Positions 1 to 5,040 of a stretch of 5,040 nt of DNA are shown here, piece after piece. Numbering within the stretch: the first letter of the stretch is position 1; every line of letters starts with the position of its first letter. The DNA is taken from the NCBI GenBank assembly GCA_021833045.1, contig JAKBGP010000172.1:1-5040 (forward strand), written 5' to 3'. Below the pieces are notes generated by a model, which was not told the DNA's origin, did no database searches, and saw nothing but the letters and a program-made list of their open reading frames with translations. A program made the position numbers and the translations under genes. This DNA comes from Thermoplasmata archaeon (lineage in GTDB: Archaea; Thermoplasmatota; Thermoplasmata; Thermoplasmatales; Thermoplasmataceae).

Positions 1-116
1 TGGGGATATTTCTAGGGAAAAGTTCTGGAGGAAAAGCATCAAACTGGTTTATTTCTCTGGTTATACTGGGAGTTATAATGACCGTGGCTGGATATTACTT
101 AAGAATAGTATCATAA
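1..116 (+). CDS. C-terminal end of a polytopic membrane protein, possibly a NuoN/NuoM-like complex I subunit (5' partial)
   Basis: Only the last 37 codons are present, read from base 3 and ending at TAA 114-116. The segment has a short Gly/Ser/Lys-rich loop (GKSSGGKASN) followed by one hydrophobic helix that begins with Trp and ends in YYLRIVS. A Trp-initiated helix closing on a Tyr-Tyr-Leu-Arg cluster about 15 residues later is the pattern of the C-terminal helices of antiporter-like subunits (NuoN, NuoM, MrpD) of proton-pumping NADH-quinone oxidoreductase, so a respiratory role in the cytoplasmic membrane is possible. The protein stops right after this cluster, whereas many NuoN proteins continue further. 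An unrelated transporter cannot be excluded. A second open frame (bases 2-121) gives a charged, non-helical peptide and is less likely. The membrane nature is well supported; the family is a guess. Confidence 0.5.
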   Translation, partial: GIFLGKSSGGKASNWFISLVILGVIMTVAGYYLRIVS

Positions 117-159
117 AATAACAAATAGATGAAAAAGATAAACTAATCGAAGTAATACA

Positions 160-1599
160 GTGCAGGTGCATCGACTAGTATATCTTTTGTTATTGAGCGT
201 CATTTATCTTCTCTCGATTATAATAGAGATAATTGAAGGCATAACCATTTTCTCCGGACAGATATATTACTTATTCTATTCAATCATAGGATTGATAGTA
301 TTAATGCCACTATTGGAATATATTTCATATAGAAAAATAAGCATTTTAAAGTTTTATCCTATAAGTATTTTCATTCTATCCACATTTTTAACCATTTTAA
401 TGGATTTCAACTATTTTCCTGCCCTTGCTCTTCAAATAATCGCACTCATATTTTCCATAAGGTACATTATGGATAATGACAGAATGAAGAAATATCATTT
501 AGTTTACATAATTTATGGTTTTCTAATGCTTCTTCTTTCATCCCTTCTCAGGGTGATTTCATTTGAGAGATTATCTCAGGTTTTGATTTTTAACATAGGT
601 GATGATATTAATGTTAAAGGGGTCCCATTTTTCTTCAGCAATGGGGTTGTGATAGCTGGAATGAGGTATTTCGTGTTTTCCTTCAGTTTTCAGTATATGA
701 TCATAATACTAATTTTGGGGTTCCTGCTTCTTGAAAATGCAAGAAAAATAATTCAAATATCAAAAGTCAAAAATCAGGGGAAAAGCAACTTACTCAATTT
801 AACATCCATGAGCTTCTCTGTATTTTCGTGCCAATGTGAAACCGTCACATCCATAATCCCAGCCATTGGTGCTGAAATTCTCGGCATAATATCACTGCCC
901 ATAATAACAGAAAGTCTCATTCTTTCAATAGGAACATTCCTGTATCTTCATTTTGTCCAAAGGGAAAGATATGGAATATTTGGCAAACTTTGGAATTCAA
1001 AGAAAAAGAGAAAAGGCTTATTATTCATAGCCCTCCTGATAATGATTCTAAGTCCAATACTGATAACCTTTGGTGTCTATTTTGGGTTGCAAAGAAACCT
1101 CCTTTTCTATTTTGGAACTAATCTCGGTCTATTTGCGGTTTCATCCTTAATATTCACCCGTCTATTTAGTGAAATCAGGATTAGTATTGGTATATCAAAA
1201 GTGTTGTATGTTGTTTTGGCTCTTCTCACAATCTTTTTCATGGTTGTATGGTATGTTCCAGCAGTTCTTGATGTTGCAGTGAAGAACGGGTTAATCTTTT
1301 CAATCATGGGCCTGTTTTCAGTGCTTTCCGGTATTCTATTATCATTAATGCTAACACCAATTAATAAAATAGGGAGATCCATAATATATGAATACATAAC
1401 TGGGATGTTTCCAGTAGTTTTTGTAATAGTACTTTATTATACTGTTATTACTTCAAGCCAGATTTGGCCAGCTTTCAGCATAACGAGTCAACTCATATTT
1501 GGTCTTGTGCTATTGGGAATAAGCCTTCCAATTATGTGGTTTTCCACTAATTATTCAATATATGGAAATTATATAGCGAACAAAGACACACACAGATAA
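160..1599 (+). CDS. Polytopic membrane protein of unknown function with a Cys-Gln-Cys-Glu motif
   Basis: I do not recognise this 479-residue protein. About 13 hydrophobic helices can be drawn, roughly at residues 5-22, 32-55, 66-80, 87-102, 113-131, 172-192, 231-247, 250-266, 286-309, 313-333, 347-370, 377-398 and 414-461 (the last span may hold two). A basic loop lies near 193-208 and a strongly basic one at 268-285 (WNSKKKRKG). The only two cysteines visible are C224 and C226, in the motif SCQCE just before the helix starting near 231, followed by a Pro and by Gly-Ala-Glu. A cysteine pair at a membrane boundary could bind metal or form a disulfide, but nothing here shows which. The start is uncertain: GTG 160 is the first possible start after the in-frame TAA at 139-141, and GTG 166 is equally plausible. 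Neither has a Shine-Dalgarno sequence. The gene follows the upstream membrane-protein stop by 43 bases and may be cotranscribed with it. Confidence 0.85.
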   Translation: MQVHRLVYLLLLSVIYLLSIIIEIIEGITIFSGQIYYLFYSIIGLIVLMPLLEYISYRKISILKFYPISIFILSTFLTILMDFNYFPALALQIIALIFSIRYIMDNDRMKKYHLVYIIYGFLMLLLSSLLRVISFERLSQVLIFNIGDDINVKGVPFFFSNGVVIAGMRYFVFSFSFQYMIIILILGFLLLENARKIIQISKVKNQGKSNLLNLTSMSFSVFSCQCETVTSIIPAIGAEILGIISLPIITESLILSIGTFLYLHFVQRERYGIFGKLWNSKKKRKGLLFIALLIMILSPILITFGVYFGLQRNLLFYFGTNLGLFAVSSLIFTRLFSEIRISIGISKVLYVVLALLTIFFMVVWYVPAVLDVAVKNGLIFSIMGLFSVLSGILLSLMLTPINKIGRSIIYEYITGMFPVVFVIVLYYTVITSSQIWPAFSITSQLIFGLVLLGISLPIMWFSTNYSIYGNYIANKDTHR

Positions 1600-1633
1600 T
1601 GTACATAGTCTGTTTAAAACGAATTAAGCATTT

Positions 1634-1643
1634 ATCATATGAT
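1634..1643. promoter_or_regulatory. Perfect 10-bp palindrome (possible operator) upstream of the FAH-family gene
   Basis: The sequence ATCATATGAT equals its own reverse complement. It lies about 18 bases upstream of the TATA-like element of the FAH-family gene and 44 bases before its start codon. Archaeal activators and repressors often bind short inverted repeats at such positions. Short palindromes arise easily in AT-rich DNA, so the regulatory role is only a suggestion. Confidence 0.25.
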
Positions 1644-1652
1644 GTTACAATT

Positions 1653-1670
1653 AGAAATGCGTAAATATTA
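1653..1670 (+). promoter_or_regulatory. Archaeal promoter (BRE-like plus TATA box) for the FAH-family gene
   Basis: The purine-rich AGAAATGCG (BRE-like) is followed by the AT-only TAAATATTA at 1662-1670. The TATA element begins 26 bases before ATG 1688, which fits a leaderless or nearly leaderless transcript, as is common in archaea. No Shine-Dalgarno sequence precedes that ATG, which agrees with leaderless initiation. Confidence 0.5.
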
Positions 1671-1687
1671 AGTTCAAATTAAAGCCT

Positions 1688-2500
1688 ATGCAAATTGAAA
1701 TAGTTTCTGAAAATGGTAATCTTTTTCCAATTGCTTACGAAAATGGCTCTGTTAAGAAGGGAAAAAAGATTTCAAATCTAAATAAATTCTACAAGGAATT
1801 AAGTGAAAATATAAATTCTGCAGAATTTGTGCAGGGTGATACAAAAAGTTATACGAGTGTCATTCCAGTTAATCCTGGCAAAATTCTTTGTCCTGCTTTG
1901 AATTTCAAAAATCATTCCGCTGAAACTGAACAGAAAAGCCCTGAATTTCCATATTTTTTTCCAAAATTCTCCAATTCATTAATACCATTTAATGGAAAAA
2001 TATTAAAACATGAAGGTATAAAACAGCTGGATTATGAGGGAGAAATAGCAGCAATAGTAGGAAAAAAGACGTCAAAAGCTTCAAGGAGTGAGGCTCAGAA
2101 TTCCATAGTTGGTTTTGCGGTAGTGAACGACGTAAGTGCAAGAGATTATCAAAATCAATTTTCACCCAATTTAGGAAAGAACTGGATAATGGGAAAAGCC
2201 GCAGACACTTTTCTTCCTGTAAGCAAAACTGTGTTTATAGGAAAAGAAGAAGAATTTTCAATTAAGACTTTTGTGAATGGTGAAATTCGTCAGGATGGTA
2301 ACACAAAAGACATGATATTCTCATTTGCAGATATGGTATCTTATATAAGCAAAAATATAACACTGGAACCTGGAGACATGATTCTCAGCGGTACACCAGC
2401 TGGTGTTGCAGCATCAGGTAAATACCCATATCTTGGGAAAGGGGATATGATAAGGATAGAATCAGAAAAAATTGGCAAACTTGAAAATGTTGTTGGATAA
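1688..2500 (+). CDS. Fumarylacetoacetate hydrolase (FAH) family protein
   Basis: This 270-residue enzyme belongs to the FAH superfamily, whose members cleave or isomerise 2-oxo acids such as acylpyruvates, fumarylacetoacetate, oxaloacetate and hydroxyhepta-diene-dioates in the cytoplasm using Mg2+ or Mn2+. Residues 1-65 form a variable N-terminal domain and 66-270 the catalytic FAH barrel. By pattern with FAHD1-like enzymes, the metal ligands are E117 and E119 (DYEGE) and D148 (NDVSARD). The active-site lysine is K170 (GKAADTFLP). A His-Glu dyad is visible as H76 and E79 in LNFKNHSAE, a variant of the usual GxNYxxHxxE. The C-terminal signature SGTPAGV is at 234-240. All expected residues are present, so an active enzyme is likely. 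The family is secure, but the substrate cannot be read from sequence or context: acylpyruvase, oxaloacetate decarboxylase, aromatic-degradation hydratase/isomerase and sugar-acid dehydratase all remain possible. The ATG is supported by the promoter spacing. Confidence 0.93.
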   Translation: MQIEIVSENGNLFPIAYENGSVKKGKKISNLNKFYKELSENINSAEFVQGDTKSYTSVIPVNPGKILCPALNFKNHSAETEQKSPEFPYFFPKFSNSLIPFNGKILKHEGIKQLDYEGEIAAIVGKKTSKASRSEAQNSIVGFAVVNDVSARDYQNQFSPNLGKNWIMGKAADTFLPVSKTVFIGKEEEFSIKTFVNGEIRQDGNTKDMIFSFADMVSYISKNITLEPGDMILSGTPAGVAASGKYPYLGKGDMIRIESEKIGKLENVVG

Positions 2501-2517
2501 GATTTTTGTATATTTAT
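2501..2517 (+). promoter_or_regulatory. T-rich intergenic element: possible terminator of the FAH gene or TATA box
   Basis: The 24-base gap between the FAH-family stop and the next ATG is almost wholly A+T and contains GATTTTTGTATATTTAT. Archaeal termination often uses bare T-tracts, so this could end the FAH transcript. GTATATTTA also looks like a TATA box, but it lies only 9-17 bases before ATG 2525, too close for a transcript starting at that codon. The two genes may simply be cotranscribed. Confidence 0.25.
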
Positions 2518-2524
2518 CATTTAA

Positions 2525-3409
2525 ATGATATTCGAGGAAAGCAAGGAAGAGCTGTTTCAGGCTAAAATTCCATTCCCCATATTCATTCCTGAAAATGAAG
2601 AAATTAAATCATCTATCAGATTTTCATATAATGAACCTATTTCAGTCAGGATTGAAGTTGGATCAGACAGAGAAAGAATCTCAATCAAGGAATCATTCAT
2701 GGACTGGTTCTATTATGGGTTTCCAAAAAACCATATGAAGAGTTCTGTTGAATATTATGGAAAGGAGACAGTACAAATAATGGACATAAACGGTGAAAAA
2801 AGTGTAATTTTTTCCGGACCAGATTATTTAGGCCGATCATCATCAACTGCTTTCTTTAATGGAACTATGCTTGAATTCAGGTACGAAGAAGGAATGGAAG
2901 ATGCAGCTCTGAATGTGATTAGAGATATAAGGACTCATTCAGTCGGAGCAATAAACTTTATAGACAGTTCATTCCTTTGTAATTATCATTCAAATTTTCA
3001 GTGGTTTGAAAACGAGAGAATCGGAAGGCTCTCCTGGAAAAAAATATGGGGAGAGGGACTATGGAATTACTTTCCTGATTCCACTGGAGAATTCCAACAC
3101 CTTCATAAAATCACAATCTTTAAAAATAGATTGAACGAATTTATGTGGGTTGATGTTTCCAGGAAGAATAGTGGCATTAAAAATTTAAGGTACAGATTTT
3201 CAAGAGGTGGAAATATTTTTAAACTAATGAAAAACAAGGATAATTCTTTCTATGGGGCTATTTCTGACATAGGACCTTATCTTTTTCAGAACGAAGATGA
3301 GAAATTCGTTTATACAGTTACAGTTCCCAGAATGAAAGAATTTGAAAAGAACTGTCAGAATTTTTTTTCACATATGGAAAATTTAAATTTCAGCCCATTT
3401 TTACCGTGA
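2525..3409 (+). CDS. Hypothetical soluble protein, probable partner of the downstream DNA-pump ATPase
   Basis: I do not recognise this 294-residue protein. It has no signal peptide or membrane helix. The composition suggests a mixed alpha/beta cytoplasmic protein rich in Phe, Trp and Tyr, with strand-like stretches near residues 30-55, 82-97, 195-212 and 260-268. The segment 158-185 carries five tryptophans (QWFE, LSWKKIW, LWNYF). A His-Leu-His triplet (H192, H194) precedes the strand KITIF. Two cysteines are seen (C152, C277). ATG 2525 is the only reasonable start, as the next in-frame Met is residue 59. The stop TGA (3407-3409) is three bases before the ATG of the ATPase gene and in the same frame, so the two are surely cotranscribed and perhaps once formed one polypeptide. 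By analogy with VirD4/TraG-like ATPases that carry a large N-terminal domain, it may be a detached N-terminal or adaptor domain. That role is inferred only from context. Confidence 0.8.
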   Translation: MIFEESKEELFQAKIPFPIFIPENEEIKSSIRFSYNEPISVRIEVGSDRERISIKESFMDWFYYGFPKNHMKSSVEYYGKETVQIMDINGEKSVIFSGPDYLGRSSSTAFFNGTMLEFRYEEGMEDAALNVIRDIRTHSVGAINFIDSSFLCNYHSNFQWFENERIGRLSWKKIWGEGLWNYFPDSTGEFQHLHKITIFKNRLNEFMWVDVSRKNSGIKNLRYRFSRGGNIFKLMKNKDNSFYGAISDIGPYLFQNEDEKFVYTVTVPRMKEFEKNCQNFFSHMENLNFSPFLP

Positions 3410-3412
3410 TCA

Positions 3413-5040
3413 ATGCCTTTCAGATATGATATTGGTATCTCCTCTGGAAAGAGAATTCAGGGAGAAGGTATAGAGATTGGGAATGGAGCTTCAGGTTATC
3501 CATATTTAATTAATGCCCGATCTCTGATGTTCCACACACTAATCACGGGTAGAACCGGAACTGGAAAATCCAATCTTCTATTAAATCTTTGCAAGAATAT
3601 TCTTAAAGTAGAGAGTTCAAATATGATCGTAATAGACTTTCACGGTTCACTTTCAGACCATATTATTACAATGATAGATAACAAGAAACTGATCTATCTT
3701 GGGAGTTCACCAGATGGTAAAAGTGTTGTGAAAATGAATATATTAAAAGGTGCCTCCCAATCTTCTGTATCATTCTACCTTATACAGGAAATATTCTCCA
3801 GGGAATCTTCACTCTCAGGAGGAACATGGGGACCGAGATTACAAACCATATTCACTTCAGTACTGAGGGAAATATTACTAAGAGAGCCAGAAGCAACTTT
3901 AAGTGACTTCATGGACACACTTCTTTCAAAGGAGATGATGAAATCGCTTTCTGCCAGTTGCACCAAGGAAAGCAGAAAAGTGATAGAAAATCTTATATCA
4001 AAATGGCAGTCATGGATAGAATATAGCTCCAGTTCAATAAATAAGTTATATCCAATTTTAAGTGATCCTAAGATAAAATCACTGGTTTCGTCAAGAAATG
4101 AAAGCGTAGATATTATAAAGGAACTGACTGAAGGTGATAAAGTAGTTGTAATAGACGTGTCAAAGACAAGATTTTCTACAACTCAAGGCAAAATAATTTC
4201 TTCACTAATACTAAACAGAATCTGGACAGAAATCCTTAAAGAAGGAATAACTCCACAAACAATGATTGTAGCAGACGAGGCGCAGAATCTGAATTCTAGC
4301 GTGCTGTCTGAGATTCTAAGTGAGGGAAGAAAATTTAACACCTACCTTACCGTAGCTTCTCAGTATCTGGATCAGTACGATCGATATACAAAGGGGTCTC
4401 TCCTTTCAAACTGTGGTTCGATTTACTCATTCAATGTATCTGAAAGGGACGCTATGGAAATCACTAACGTTATTACAAACAGAAAGAAGAAGACTGAAGC
4501 ATTAAAATCTATACTGCTCGGAACACCACATAATGTAACACACTTTAATTTCCTTTCGAAAAGTGGAATAGAAGTGGATAGTTTTATCCCTTACTTAATT
4601 GATACAAAGGTAAACAAAATTGAAGTCGAATCTAGAGTAGGGGAAAGTTTAGATCTGTATGGTAACGATACAGATGAGGAGCCAATGTCAGAGATTTTAA
4701 CTCTGCCTGATCATACTTATTTATCAACATTTATGCTGCGGTTCCTTGAAAGTAGAGATATATTTCCAGAAAGAGAAAGAAAACTTAACAGTCTAAGACC
4801 AGATATTTTATTCTATTACAACAACCGGCCTGTTGTTGTCGAAATTGAAGTTTCAGATGTGGGGAAGTTTTCAAGGGTAGTTGAAAAAGCCGTAAATTAC
4901 AGTTCTTTAAAATTGATTTTTCTATGTGGGAGAAATATGGGCAGAATACTATATGAAAAATTTTGCAACAGAGACTCCATGCGAAATAGTCTTGAAAATC
5001 TGAAAATGAAAGGGTCTGGATCATATTATGATTACAGGAA
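3413..5040 (+). CDS. HerA/VirD4-TraG-like P-loop ATPase with a C-terminal nuclease-like domain (3' partial)
   Basis: At least 542 residues are encoded and the frame is still open at the window end. The Walker A motif is GRTGTGKS (46-53, Lys52). A strand with IDFHG (74-78) matches the DPHG element of TraG/VirD4-like motors. Walker B is MIVADEAQN (284-292, Asp288, Glu289), and ASQ (315-317) is the following conserved Ser-Gln. These place it in the FtsK/HerA superfamily of hexameric motors that move DNA, including coupling proteins of conjugation. No membrane helices are seen, unlike classical VirD4, so it is probably soluble. From about residue 460 a second domain reads RPD (462-464), a Tyr-rich hairpin, then VVVEIEV (474-480), a helix with K492 and Tyr496, and the strand LIFLC. 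This is the hairpin-helix-strand order of PD-(D/E)xK-like folds, with Glu479 where Lys is usual. ATG 3413 is the first start after the upstream stop and has no Shine-Dalgarno sequence, suggesting coupled translation. DNA transfer, replication of an element, or defence are all possible roles. Confidence 0.88.
   Translation, partial: MPFRYDIGISSGKRIQGEGIEIGNGASGYPYLINARSLMFHTLITGRTGTGKSNLLLNLCKNILKVESSNMIVIDFHGSLSDHIITMIDNKKLIYLGSSPDGKSVVKMNILKGASQSSVSFYLIQEIFSRESSLSGGTWGPRLQTIFTSVLREILLREPEATLSDFMDTLLSKEMMKSLSASCTKESRKVIENLISKWQSWIEYSSSSINKLYPILSDPKIKSLVSSRNESVDIIKELTEGDKVVVIDVSKTRFSTTQGKIISSLILNRIWTEILKEGITPQTMIVADEAQNLNSSVLSEILSEGRKFNTYLTVASQYLDQYDRYTKGSLLSNCGSIYSFNVSERDAMEITNVITNRKKKTEALKSILLGTPHNVTHFNFLSKSGIEVDSFIPYLIDTKVNKIEVESRVGESLDLYGNDTDEEPMSEILTLPDHTYLSTFMLRFLESRDIFPERERKLNSLRPDILFYYNNRPVVVEIEVSDVGKFSRVVEKAVNYSSLKLIFLCGRNMGRILYEKFCNRDSMRNSLENLKMKGSGSYYDYR

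Noticed and set aside
2..121. Alternative open frame at the start of the window
   Set aside because: It has no stop until 119-121, but it encodes a polar, irregular peptide, while the frame beginning at base 3 gives a clean membrane helix.
1107..1397. Minus-strand ORF of 96 codons
   Set aside because: It lies wholly inside the coding region of the membrane protein on the plus strand and its translation has no recognisable domain; it is a shadow of the hydrophobic gene.
3407..3409. TGA as a selenocysteine codon
   Set aside because: Selenocysteine use in archaea is restricted to a few lineages, no SECIS-like hairpin was recognised nearby, and an ATG follows two codons later, so an ordinary stop is simpler.
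3775..3966. Minus-strand ORF of 63 codons
   Set aside because: It is inside the ATPase gene, whose plus-strand reading carries clear motifs on both sides.
4785..5024. Minus-strand ORF of 79 codons
   Set aside because: It overlaps the nuclease-like domain of the ATPase on the opposite strand; the translation looks random and has no promoter of its own.
3413..5040. Canonical HerA of the HerA-NurA DNA end-resection operon
   Set aside because: The upstream partner does not resemble NurA, Mre11 or Rad50, and the TraG-like IDFHG element and nuclease-like C-terminus differ from standard HerA.
1..5040. CRISPR array, tRNA or rRNA genes, insertion sequence ends
   Set aside because: No regularly spaced repeats, cloverleaf sequences or flanking inverted repeats were seen by reading; coding sequence fills nearly the whole window.

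Overview
This AT-rich window (about two-thirds A+T by eye) reads as archaeal chromosomal or integrated-element DNA. AGA/AGG arginine and ATA isoleucine codons are frequent, no convincing Shine-Dalgarno sequences precede the starts, and an archaeal-type TATA/BRE element lies at the distance expected for a leaderless or near-leaderless transcript ahead of the second complete gene. The style would fit a low-GC euryarchaeon of the Thermoplasmatales type. That is an inference from composition and gene style, not from a marker gene.

All supported genes are on the plus strand and tightly packed. Bases 1-116 hold the last 37 codons of a membrane protein whose final helix resembles the C-terminal helix of an antiporter-like respiratory complex I subunit (NuoN/NuoM type). 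Bases 160-1599 encode an unrecognised 479-residue protein with about 13 membrane helices and one Cys-Gln-Cys-Glu motif. Bases 1688-2500 encode a fumarylacetoacetate hydrolase (FAH) family enzyme with all expected catalytic residues. Its upstream gap carries a promoter-like element and a perfect 10-bp palindrome.

Bases 2525-3409 encode a soluble 294-residue protein I do not recognise. Three bases after its stop, and in the same reading frame, a large ATPase gene starts at 3413 and runs off the window end. The ATPase belongs to the FtsK/HerA/VirD4-TraG class of DNA-pumping P-loop motors. A C-terminal segment reads like a restriction-endonuclease fold (PD...ExE), related in pattern to PD-(D/E)xK nucleases or replication-relaxation-type domains.

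The first three genes look like housekeeping or metabolic genes with no obvious functional link. The last two form a probable two-gene unit for DNA handling (conjugation-like transfer, element mobilisation, replication or defence) and are the most interesting part of the window. A single TGA separates them in an otherwise continuous frame, which raises the question of whether they were, or in relatives still are, one polypeptide. No RNA genes, CRISPR arrays, insertion sequences or attachment sites were seen, and no gene-free stretch exceeds 90 bases.
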